A stretch of 36,787 bases of DNA. Origin: JBDSKH01 sp050245915 (GTDB taxonomy: Bacteria; Actinomycetota; Actinomycetes; Actinomycetales; Microbacteriaceae). Within the stretch, counting starts at the first letter, position 1. Each line of letters opens with the position of its first letter. The notes beneath the pieces were generated by a model. It was not told the DNA's origin. It was given only the letters and a program-made list of their open reading frames with translations, and searched no databases. The position numbers and the translations under genes are program-made. This document shows, one piece after another, positions 23,651 through 29,995 of this stretch. The stretch is from positions 1 through 36,787 of the forward strand of contig JBFWWZ010000031.1 in the NCBI GenBank assembly GCA_050245915.1. Direction: 5' to 3'.

Positions 23651-24988
23651 TCAGCTACCAGGCCGCGTCAGCATCTCGCTCAGCCGTCGCATCGCATCGC
23701 GCTCCATCGCTGCCGTCGGGTGCTGGTACATCGCGGTCGTCGTCGCGTCGATGTGCCCGACGATGTTGCCGATCACGGCGTCCGGCACGCCAAGTTCCAT
23801 GAGCAGGGTGACCGTGGTGTGCCGCGCGACGTGCGTCGTCGGCGTCGCCGGGGTGCCTACCGGCCGATGCTGCGGCTTCAGCGCCTGGTCAGCGGTGATG
23901 ATCCCGGCGCTATGGAGCACCTCCCGCCACTCGGCCTGGTCCTGCCAGTCCGCCCACGGCCGGCCGTTCTTCCGGCGGCGGAACAGGAGGCCGTGCGGGT
24001 TCGGCAGGTCCGCGGTCTCATCGACGTAGCGGGCGAGCCGGTCGTAGAGCGGGTCGACGAGCGGGAATCGCCGGATCTTCCCCGACTTCGGTCGCACGAG
24101 GTACTGCCGACCCTGAAGATGCCGGTACTCGAGGCCCGGCATCAGAATCGGCACCGGCGTCGGGCAGTTGCCGCCACGCGGGTGACCACAGGTGCCGCCG
24201 CAGCCGTGGTCGTGAGGGACCATCGTCATCGACCACTGGACGATGAACTCGTGGTTCTCCCGATCGAAGCTGTCGAGGGTCGCTCCGATCCGCTCCCCCT
24301 GCCGGATGCCGCCGAGCAGCGAGAGCCACCAGCGGACGCCGTCCCATCGCTCGTCCGCCTCGTCGAGGATCGCCATCGCGTCCTTCGTCTGCAGCGCGCC
24401 GCGCTTGGCGTAGGTGACCTTCGGCGGGTCGACGTCCCGGATCACGTTCGGGATCTTGAACTCCTTGCGGGCGTCGTCGAAGAACCGCGACAGCAGCCAG
24501 TGGGTCGAGGCGATCGTGCCCGATGCCATGCCGGCGCGCTCCATCACCGTGTAGAGCTCCAGGATGTTCGAGGGGCGCAACTCCGCGATGCGCTTCTTGC
24601 CGAGGTGGGGAAGAATCCACTTGCGGAACGACGACCGGGAAGAGCTGTACCGCGCAGGCTTGTAGCTTCGCCTGGCCTGCTGTTCGTCCCAGACCTGCTC
24701 GTAGTATTCGGCGACGGTGACTGTTCGGTTCATGAGCGTCCCGGTCATCCGCAGCTCGACCTTCGCCTCCTCAAGCTTGTCGAGAACCTCGGCGACCGAG
24801 CGGCCCCAGAACGTCCGCTGGTTCCGCTTCCCGGGGACCTCGGGCGGCAGCTCGAGGATGCCGCGGTAGCGTCCTCGTGCGTCCGGCCCGGAGATGCTCC
24901 CTTCGCCGTTCTGCCGCCGGGCGCGACGCTTCTTTGTCTTCCTGGCGGGGGCCTTGGTGCCCTCGCTGGCGGCCTTCGATGCAGCCAT
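23651..24988 (-). CDS. int: Tyrosine site-specific integrase of the ICE
   Basis: 445 aa, ATG at 24988. After a basic N-terminus (KTKKRRARR, residues 17-25) comes an arm-binding AP2-like region (GSISGPDARGRYRGILELPP), an SAM-like core-binding domain (residues about 90-175) and the catalytic domain with R229 (GGIRQGERIG), H386 and R389 (HVARH), H412 (VGHID) and nucleophile Y421 (MYQH). All five catalytic residues are present. Residues about 258-278 contain a Cys/His-rich insertion (CGGTCGHPRGGNCP), likely a small zinc-binding knob. It integrates the element by recombining attP with the tRNA-like site 170 bp upstream. Transcribed away from that site. Confidence 0.9.
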   Translation of the reverse strand: MAASKAASEGTKAPARKTKKRRARRQNGEGSISGPDARGRYRGILELPPEVPGKRNQRTFWGRSVAEVLDKLEEAKVELRMTGTLMNRTVTVAEYYEQVWDEQQARRSYKPARYSSSRSSFRKWILPHLGKKRIAELRPSNILELYTVMERAGMASGTIASTHWLLSRFFDDARKEFKIPNVIRDVDPPKVTYAKRGALQTKDAMAILDEADERWDGVRWWLSLLGGIRQGERIGATLDSFDRENHEFIVQWSMTMVPHDHGCGGTCGHPRGGNCPTPVPILMPGLEYRHLQGRQYLVRPKSGKIRRFPLVDPLYDRLARYVDETADLPNPHGLLFRRRKNGRPWADWQDQAEWREVLHSAGIITADQALKPQHRPVGTPATPTTHVARHTTVTLLMELGVPDAVIGNIVGHIDATTTAMYQHPTAAMERDAMRRLSEMLTRPGS

Positions 24989-25005
24989 GATGTGCTCCGT
25001 CCTGT

Positions 25006-25026
25006 ATCAACAAGTGATCAACATCG
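25006..25026. repeat. Tandem ATCAACA direct repeats, possible integrase/Xis arm sites
   Basis: ATCAACA at 25006-25012 and again at 25017-25023, spaced 11 bp start to start, that is one helical turn, directly upstream of the int start. ATCAACATCG (25017-25026) also occurs at 23371-23380 inside the excisionase-like gene. In-phase direct repeats beside int are typical of arm-type or Xis binding sites; binding is inferred. Confidence 0.4.
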
Positions 25027-25052
25027 GCATGCACGCTCATGACGTTGCATGC
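25027..25052. promoter_or_regulatory. Imperfect palindrome upstream of int
   Basis: Arms GCATGCA and TGCATGC flank a 12-bp centre that itself contains the palindrome TCATGA. With its 26-bp length and position about 40 bp upstream of the int start, it looks like an operator for int or a recombination accessory site. Confidence 0.45.
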
Positions 25053-25054
25053 CT

Positions 25055-25068
25055 GCACCGATAGGTGC
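25055..25068. repeat. Small dyad GCACC-GATA-GGTGC
   Basis: A perfect 5-bp stem with a 4-nt loop, immediately after the larger palindrome. Could be a transcription attenuator hairpin of the int leader or part of the attachment-site complex. Confidence 0.35.
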
Positions 25069-25081
25069 GGACGGAGCCCCA

Positions 25082-25105
25082 CTTCCCTGTATTTACAAGG
25101 GAAAG
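25082..25105. repeat. Dyad around 25094 near the attachment site
   Basis: CTTCCCTGTA and a matching AGGGAAAG form an imperfect inverted repeat with an AT-rich centre (TATTTACA) in an otherwise GC-rich region. AT-rich centres favour bending; a protein-binding or strand-exchange accessory site is plausible. Confidence 0.35.
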
Positions 25106-25132
25106 GGGCGGTTTACCAGGGCTTCTGGAGCC

Positions 25133-25149
25133 TCCCGGAAAGTCCGGGA
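25133..25149. repeat. Perfect inverted repeat TCCCGG-AAAGT-CCGGGA
   Basis: Six-bp arms around a 5-nt centre, 7 bp from the tRNA-like segment. Its size and place fit core-type integrase binding sites, which flank a short crossover region. Confidence 0.4.
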
Positions 25150-25155
25150 AAACCT

Positions 25156-25193
25156 CTTAGGACGGAACTGCTCTTCCATTGAGCTACAGAGGC
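25156..25193 (-). pseudogene. 5' half of a tRNA-Arg(CCU)-like gene, probable ICE attachment site
   Basis: Read on the minus strand from 25193: 7-nt acceptor strand GCCTCTG, TA, D-stem GCTC/GAGC closing AATGGAA, then GTTCC and an anticodon loop GTCCTAA (anticodon CCT, U33 before it, A37 after it). From there the tRNA stops: the next bases (AGGTTTT) do not pair with GTTCC, and no T-arm follows, although GGGAGGC-T-CCA at 25122-25132 looks like a 3' acceptor end. A tRNA interrupted in the anticodon loop is a known integration site for tyrosine integrases. The site is next to int and at the element/chromosome border. It is probably not functional in this form. Confidence 0.55.
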
Positions 25194-25239
25194 TGACCGG
25201 CTGAGTCTACCTACGCGCTAGCCTCCAGTCAGGGACCGT

Positions 25240-27342
25240 TCAACCCTCGCCGAGCTGAAACTCGAATGCTTGACGCACGAGGCCGAAGACGTAGGCGAAA
25301 TCCGATCCATCGTCGAATGGCACCTGAGTGTCGCCCACGCCCCAATGGCCGACGGTGCTCACGTCCCGCGCGATCCCACGTTCGTCCCGGAGGGCGGTGA
25401 TTGGAATGTTGAGCACGAGAACGAGCCGACTTGCCTGTGGCACAACGTCCAGAAAGGTGCCCTCAAGCCGGAAAGAAACCCGCACCTTGAGAAACGACAT
25501 CGACACTGCGGGATCGAGGGCAAGCACCTCAGTGCTCAGATGCTCGAACTGCTCGCGTCGGCCAGCACGCAGAAGATTCGGATGGTCTTCAATTGTGTAG
25601 TCGGTTTCGGAGCGTGTGTCTTCGTAGCTGGACACGATGCCGACTGGGAGCTCTGGTCTAGGCCACATGCGGACGGCCGCTGCTGCGAGCCTCGACGCCC
25701 GTGCAAGGATCGTGCTCTCGTCCCACGTGTCCAACTGTCCGAGGCCTTGATTCAGCCTCAGCGGGCTCTCGCGAAATCCTCCCACCATGTCGCGCTTCTC
25801 CAGAAACGGCCGGTCCGAGTACTCCGAGTTGTAACCGGTCAATGTGAGATTGCCGAGGGTGTGCAGGTACTTCGCCTGAATCGCCTGCCAGTCAGGGCCG
25901 AGCGCGACTCGCCACTCGTCTCGCAGATCCTCGTTCTGAGGAAGAATGTGCTCAATCGTGTACTCGTCGGTCGGTACCGGTTCCTTGCGGCCGGAGTTTT
26001 CGAGCGACCTTAGGAAGTACGAACGGCGTTTGAAGCGATACAGGTCGAACGCCTTGAGCTTCTCCTCGAATTCGGCATCAGTCGGGAACGCGCGGTACCC
26101 CTGCATGCGAAGGAATTGTGCTTGGACACTCTCGAGGTAGCGGTCCTTTCGCAGCGAGCGGCCAAGCATTTGAAACGTCGTGTTCATGGAATTTGTGGCG
26201 TACCCGGTGACCGCTCTCCGAAGGACGTACGAGGTGACCAGAGAAACAATGCTGAGGAGCTCATCGCGGGACAGAACCCCCAAGTCGTAGTCGGTGTAGG
26301 TCTCTAGCAAGAATGGGTAGACCACGTCAGCGCGAATCTGCGCAAGGTCTTCGAACGCAGTTCGAAGAGACGAGTCTGGTTCCTGGCCGAGCGCGATCGA
26401 GCTGTATCGCTTCGAGTATTCGCGGAGTTCGCCGACGAGCAAATCGATCGACTCGCCGGTGCGCGAACGCTCTGACGCGTACTCCTTGAAGGCATCGTAG
26501 ATGTCGCCCAGGCGGGGGATGCTGCCCGTCACCACGGTCAGATAGTGACGAACGAAGTCGTCAAAGACCGACTCAACACCCGATTGCTCGAAATCTACCT
26601 CCATGGGACGCCAGTAGTTCTTCCACAACGCAGATTGATGGTCTGCGGGCAGATCCATCAGTACGAGGTTGCGAATGAGATCTGCTTGCGAGAGCTTCTT
26701 GCCTGTCGAGTTCATTGCCTCGAACACAAGTTGTGGATGATCGACTCCAAGTTGGAGCTTCACATCGACCACCTGAAGCTTCGACATACCTCGGCACACA
26801 GCCGCCACATCTAGCTTGGGGTCGCGGAACTTCGCGCGGAAGTACTCGGCATTGTCGAGAACCCGAGAGACCGTGCCTTTCGGTGGATCGACCTGGTCAA
26901 CCGTCGAAATCAGCGCCTCCCGGTCGCCCTGTGAAAGCAATAGCTTGTAGCGCCGCTCGTCAGTCTTGAAGGCATTCGTCAGGTATGCGGTCCGCACTTC
27001 CTGCGGGGAGAACCCCTCGACAGGCTCCTGCAGCTCGGCCGGGAGTCGATCAAGGTGCTCCGCCAGCGCCGCAAGAATGAGGCTGATGGTCGTTACCCGT
27101 TGCTGCCCGTCGATAATCAGACTCGGGGTCTGGTTGGTACTTGTTCCGGCGGCCTTCTCGACGTAGACCACAGAGCCCGTGAAATGCGCCCCGAGAGACT
27201 CCTTTAGCCCAGCTCGCAGAATGTCGCGCCAGAGCTGCTCGCATTCAGCTTCACCCCATGCGTACGCGCGTTGGTAGATCGGGACTTCAAACTGGCTCGT
27301 GATCTTGAGCAGGTCGAGGAGGTTCGCGTCGACAGCCTTCAC
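25240..27342 (-). CDS. DUF262/DUF1524 GmrSD-like protein, possible type IV restriction enzyme
   Basis: 700 aa from GTG at 27342. The N-terminal DUF262 (ParB-like) domain has VPIYQRAYAWGE near residue 19 and the signature IIDGQQRVTT near 76-86, the nucleotide-binding motif of GmrS. The DUF1524 HNH-like nuclease part has YTIEHILPQNEDLRDEW near 463-478 and LGNLTLTGYNSEYSDRPF, with the catalytic His and Asn. The C-terminal 100 residues look like DUF5655. GmrSD-type proteins cleave glucosylated or otherwise modified phage DNA; single-chain fusions are common. More A+T than the genes on either side suggests acquisition. It sits just outside the attachment site, so it is either chromosomal or from an older insertion. 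Confidence 0.75.
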   Translation of the reverse strand: MKAVDANLLDLLKITSQFEVPIYQRAYAWGEAECEQLWRDILRAGLKESLGAHFTGSVVYVEKAAGTSTNQTPSLIIDGQQRVTTISLILAALAEHLDRLPAELQEPVEGFSPQEVRTAYLTNAFKTDERRYKLLLSQGDREALISTVDQVDPPKGTVSRVLDNAEYFRAKFRDPKLDVAAVCRGMSKLQVVDVKLQLGVDHPQLVFEAMNSTGKKLSQADLIRNLVLMDLPADHQSALWKNYWRPMEVDFEQSGVESVFDDFVRHYLTVVTGSIPRLGDIYDAFKEYASERSRTGESIDLLVGELREYSKRYSSIALGQEPDSSLRTAFEDLAQIRADVVYPFLLETYTDYDLGVLSRDELLSIVSLVTSYVLRRAVTGYATNSMNTTFQMLGRSLRKDRYLESVQAQFLRMQGYRAFPTDAEFEEKLKAFDLYRFKRRSYFLRSLENSGRKEPVPTDEYTIEHILPQNEDLRDEWRVALGPDWQAIQAKYLHTLGNLTLTGYNSEYSDRPFLEKRDMVGGFRESPLRLNQGLGQLDTWDESTILARASRLAAAAVRMWPRPELPVGIVSSYEDTRSETDYTIEDHPNLLRAGRREQFEHLSTEVLALDPAVSMSFLKVRVSFRLEGTFLDVVPQASRLVLVLNIPITALRDERGIARDVSTVGHWGVGDTQVPFDDGSDFAYVFGLVRQAFEFQLGEG

Positions 27343-27381
27343 GTCAACAACCTACTCACCTGCGCTGCCCGCGCTGCAGGC

Positions 27382-27414
27382 CGTTTCGATACGCCCCTCT
27401 GCGGCTACTCGACC
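27382..27414. repeat. Degenerate copy of the 33-bp hairpin repeat
   Basis: Same length and frame as the copies at 28372 and 29224 (CGTTTCGATACG...GCGGCTACTCGACC) but with a broken stem (CCCCTCTGCGGC). Likely a decayed member of the family. Confidence 0.5.
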
Positions 27415-27538
27415 ACCGGGCGTATCCGAGACGCCGCACCCCAGACGCGCAGCTGCGCCGGCATCCGCTCGCGTCGTGCCCGCGACGGGTGCGCGTCGCG
27501 CGGTGGCGTCACGCCGACAGCCCGCAACTGACGCCGCT

Positions 27539-27563
27539 GGGTCTCGACAAGCTCGACCACCGA
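27539..27563. repeat. TCTCGACAAGCTCGACC-type short repeat
   Basis: GGTCTCGACAAGCTCGACCAC resembles the copies at 31684, 31974 and 31995 (TCTCGACAGGCTCGA). This imperfect palindrome (TCGA...TCGA) is dispersed through the intergenic regions of the chromosomal part. Confidence 0.5.
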
Positions 27564-27604
27564 ACGCGCGCCCACCGGGCGCTCTACCACCGGGATCTCG
27601 TAGA

Positions 27605-28102
27605 TCATGCCGCCGGCACCAAGAACTCGTCCCACCGGGCCTCGGGCTTTTCGACGCCGCGGACCAGCCATGCGGTGCCGTGCGGTGCCCGTGGGGTGAG
27701 CCGCAGGCTCCACCCCATCTCGGCCGGGGTGCGGTCCCCTTTGATGTTGTTGCAACGCAGGCAGCAGGCGACCAGGTTCTCCCAGCTGTCCTCCCCGCCG
27801 CGGGACCGCGGCAGCACGTGGTCGATGGTCGACGCCGACGACGAGCAGTACGCGCACCGCTGCGAGTCCCGGCGCAGCACGCCGCGGCGCGAGACCGGCA
27901 CGTTGCGCCCCGACGGGATCCGCACGTAGCGGCGCAGCAGGATGACCGACGGCCGCTCCCACTCGCCCGAGGAGCTGAGCACCGGGTGACCCTCATCACT
28001 GGCGAGCAACGATGCCTTGCCCTCTAAGACGAGGACGAGTGCCCGCTTGAAGGACACGACGGCCAGGGGCTCGTAGCCCGCATTGAGTACCAGGGTGCGC
28101 AT
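27605..28102 (-). CDS. HNH endonuclease
   Basis: 165 aa from ATG at 28102 (MRTLVLNAGYEPLAVVSFKR), chosen because GAGAGGAGCC precedes it and because the N-terminus matches the usual start of this actinobacterial family. Longer upstream frames are not supported. Zinc/HNH motifs: CAYC near residue 79, DHVLPRSRGG near 90-99 and CLRCNNIKGDRTP near 115-127. This small HNH protein is conserved as a single-copy chromosomal gene in related actinobacteria. Biological target not known; not clearly a mobile-element enzyme. Confidence 0.85.
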   Translation of the reverse strand: MRTLVLNAGYEPLAVVSFKRALVLVLEGKASLLASDEGHPVLSSSGEWERPSVILLRRYVRIPSGRNVPVSRRGVLRRDSQRCAYCSSSASTIDHVLPRSRGGEDSWENLVACCLRCNNIKGDRTPAEMGWSLRLTPRAPHGTAWLVRGVEKPEARWDEFLVPAA

Positions 28103-28181
28103 TCCGGCTCCTCTCGAAGGCGCCTGCACGGCTTGCAGGCATTCGAATCCCGGATCACGCGAAAACGGGAGGAGACGAAAA

Positions 28182-28210
28182 AAGGCGCCGTCGAAAAACG
28201 ACAGCGCCTT
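28182..28210 (-). terminator. Rho-independent terminator (minus strand)
   Basis: AAGGCGC-CGTCG-loop-CGAC-A-GCGCCTT with a run of A on the plus strand at about 28177-28183, that is a U-tract at the 3' side of the minus transcript. It would end transcription coming from the NlpC/P60 gene or from the structured RNA. Confidence 0.65.
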
Positions 28211-28371
28211 AGAAGATCGCGCGCCGTATGCGGAAGACCACACGTGCATCCGTGGTGGGGATGCTGCATGTTCCGCGCATACGACCTGCTCCTGAGTCCT
28301 CGTGGTCCGAGGGTTTCAGGCTAATACGCGACGCGGTAACAGCGGTGCAACGGCGCGTTACGCCGTGGTGT

Positions 28372-28404
28372 GGTTTCGATACGCGGCTTCGCCGCTACTC
28401 AACC
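28372..28404. repeat. 33-bp hairpin repeat (REP-like), copy A
   Basis: GGTTTCGATAC, stem GCGGC-TTC-GCCGC, TACTCAACC. Located 10 bp beyond the stop of the NlpC/P60 gene. The same element occurs at 29224 with the stem strands exchanged. Confidence 0.75.
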
Positions 28405-28413
28405 GGCAGAGAC

Positions 28414-29103
28414 TCAGATGCCGTAGCGCACGAACCAGTGCGACGGGTTGTAGATCGGGCGGGCCTGCACCGGCTGGCCGGCGTAGGGGGCGTCGATCAT
28501 CATGTTGCCGCCGAGGTAGATGCCGACGTGACCGCCGCCGTCCATGACGACGAGGTCGCCGGGGAGGGCCGCATCCGGGCTGATCGCGACGCCGCCGGCA
28601 CCCTGGGCCGCCGCGGAGTGCGGCAGTGCGACGCCGAACTGGGCATACACGTACTGGGTGAGGCCGGAGCAGTCGAAGCCCGACGGGTCGGCCCCGCCAT
28701 AGCGGTACGGCGACCCGATGTACGACTGCGCGACCGCGACCACCTGGTCGAGGCTGAAATAGGGATACGGCGGGTTCGCGAGCAGGTCGCGCACCGACGG
28801 GCCGCCCCACGAGCGCATGCTCGCGGCGAGCTCCGCCCGGCGGATCTCCGCCGCCGACGTGACGCTGAACGAATCGCGGGCGACCGCCGAGGCGATGATG
28901 TCGTCGCGCACCGAGACGGTCTGCGCGCCATCCTCCCGCGCCGCCAGCAGCTCGGGGCTGATCGACCCGGTCTCCTCCTGCTGCTGCATCGCGTACGCCG
29001 GCAGGGCGACGGTGCAGAAGATCCCCGGAACGACCACGGCCACGACGGCCAGGTTCAGGATGGCGGGCTTGCGGCTGGTCTGTCGGGTGGAGCGGGAAAG
29101 CAA
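28414..29103 (-). CDS. NlpC/P60 cell-wall peptidase
   Basis: At least 229 aa. An N-terminal membrane/signal segment (ILNLAVVAVVVPGIFCTVALPAYA, residues about 14-37) exports it. The NlpC/P60 (C40) domain covers residues about 120-229: YGGADPSGFDCSGLTQYVYA with the catalytic Cys, HSAAAQ, and GGGHVGIYLG with the catalytic His. Such enzymes cleave peptide cross-links in peptidoglycan. TTG at 29103 is the only acceptable start I see, yet the frame continues upstream with plausible residues (TLRRRPDSEVVSVLLSR), so the true start may be a rarer codon such as the ATC near 29148. Confidence 0.8.
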   Translation of the reverse strand: MLSRSTRQTSRKPAILNLAVVAVVVPGIFCTVALPAYAMQQQEETGSISPELLAAREDGAQTVSVRDDIIASAVARDSFSVTSAAEIRRAELAASMRSWGGPSVRDLLANPPYPYFSLDQVVAVAQSYIGSPYRYGGADPSGFDCSGLTQYVYAQFGVALPHSAAAQGAGGVAISPDAALPGDLVVMDGGGHVGIYLGGNMMIDAPYAGQPVQARPIYNPSHWFVRYGI

Positions 29104-29223
29104 AACAGAGACAACTTCCGAGTCGGGGCGCCGGCGGAGGGTGATGCCGGCGAGGACTCGAACGAGCCTACGTAACGGCTCGCGAAGGCTCCAGTTGAGA
29201 GCGAGGGATTGGGGACATTGCCA

Positions 29224-29256
29224 GGTTTCGATACGCCGCTTCGCGGCTACTCAACC
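29224..29256. repeat. 33-bp hairpin repeat (REP-like), copy B
   Basis: GGTTTCGATAC, stem GCCGC-TTC-GCGGC, TACTCAACC. Relative to copy A both halves of the stem are swapped while the pairing is kept, which is good evidence for a functional hairpin. It lies between the DtxR-family gene end and the NlpC/P60 gene. Confidence 0.75.
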
Positions 29257-29262
29257 AGCAGC

Positions 29263-29955
29263 TCAGGCGGCGACGTAGACGTGCGCGGCGACCTCGGTCG
29301 GCAGTTCGAGGCCCTCGCCGTGCCCGTCGACCTGCACCAGCACATACGACCCGGCGGCCGACAGGGATGCCACCGCACCCGGCATGACGCCCGCGCTCTT
29401 CAGCTGCTGCAGCAGCTCCGGCTCGAACTGCACCGGCTCGCCGAGCCGGCGGATCGTGCCGGTCACCGGCCCGTCGGCCTGAGCGGTGCGGTCCACGATG
29501 TTGATGACCCCTTCGAGGAAGCGGCCGGCCGGCTGGTCGCCGAGCTCGTCGAGCGCGGGGATCGGGTTGCCGTACGGCGACTCGGTGGGGTGGTCGAGCA
29601 GCTCGAGCAGCCGGCGCTCCACCTGCTCGCTCATGACGTGCTCCCACCGGCAGGCCTCGTCGTGCACGTACGCCCAGTCGAGGCCGATGACGTCGGCGAG
29701 CAGCCGCTCCGCGAGGCGGTGCTTGCGCATCACGTGCATCGCGCGGGTGCGCCCGTCGGTGGTGAGCTCCAGGTGCCGGTCGCCTTCGACGACGACGAGG
29801 CCGTCGCGCTCCATGCGGCCGATGGTCTGCGACACGGTGGGCCCGGAATGTCCGAGCCGTTCGGAGATGCGTGCGCGCAGCGGCACGATCCCCTCTTCTT
29901 CGAGGTCGAGGATCGTGCGGAGGTACATCTCCGTGGTGTCGACCAGGTCTGTCAC
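29263..29955 (-). CDS. DtxR/MntR-family metal-dependent repressor
   Basis: 230 aa from GTG at 29955 (VTDLVDTTEMYLRTILDLEE), chosen because this is the usual N-terminus of the family; upstream frame belongs to the divergent serC region. Winged HTH at residues about 8-60 (RISERLGHSGPTVSQTIGRM, then GLVVVEGDRHLELT), metal-binding dimerisation domain at 75-140 (KHRLAERLLADVIGL and EACRWEHVMSEQVE, with the conserved Glu/His ligands), and an FeoA/SH3-like C-terminal domain from about residue 155. It responds to Fe2+ or Mn2+. Divergent from serC with a 40-bp gap that must hold both promoters. Confidence 0.88.
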   Translation of the reverse strand: MTDLVDTTEMYLRTILDLEEEGIVPLRARISERLGHSGPTVSQTIGRMERDGLVVVEGDRHLELTTDGRTRAMHVMRKHRLAERLLADVIGLDWAYVHDEACRWEHVMSEQVERRLLELLDHPTESPYGNPIPALDELGDQPAGRFLEGVINIVDRTAQADGPVTGTIRRLGEPVQFEPELLQQLKSAGVMPGAVASLSAAGSYVLVQVDGHGEGLELPTEVAAHVYVAA

Positions 29956-29995
29956 AGAGGGAAGCCTACCTTTCGGCGCTCCGTAAGATCGGACC

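Larger units (their letters stand above)
28103..28413 (-). ncRNA. Structured RNA candidate with a terminator
   Basis: No gene in this 311-bp gap. On the minus strand a long imperfect hairpin spans about 28224-28285: outer arms CGTATGCG...GGAA and TTCC-GCATACG, inner stem GCATCC/GGATGC with the loop CCACCAC. After it, 28182-28210 forms a stem (AAGGCGC.../...GCGCCTT) followed on the minus strand by TTTTTT, a classical Rho-independent terminator. It lies 80 bp before the HNH start, so this is either a separate small RNA gene or a leader/attenuator. The C-rich loop recalls 6C RNAs, but does not have six consecutive Cs. Confidence 0.4.

Noticed and set aside
25110..25193. Intact tRNA gene
   Set aside because: Acceptor-like ends can be paired (GCCTCTG with GGGAGGC then TCCA), but anticodon stem and T-arm cannot be formed and about 7 nt are missing.
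28216..28290. 6C RNA
   Set aside because: The loop is CCACCAC preceded by CC, not six consecutive Cs, and only one such hairpin is present.
29104..29262. c-di-AMP (ydaO) riboswitch upstream of the NlpC/P60 gene
   Set aside because: This class often controls such hydrolases in actinobacteria, but I could not find its conserved segments in the leader.
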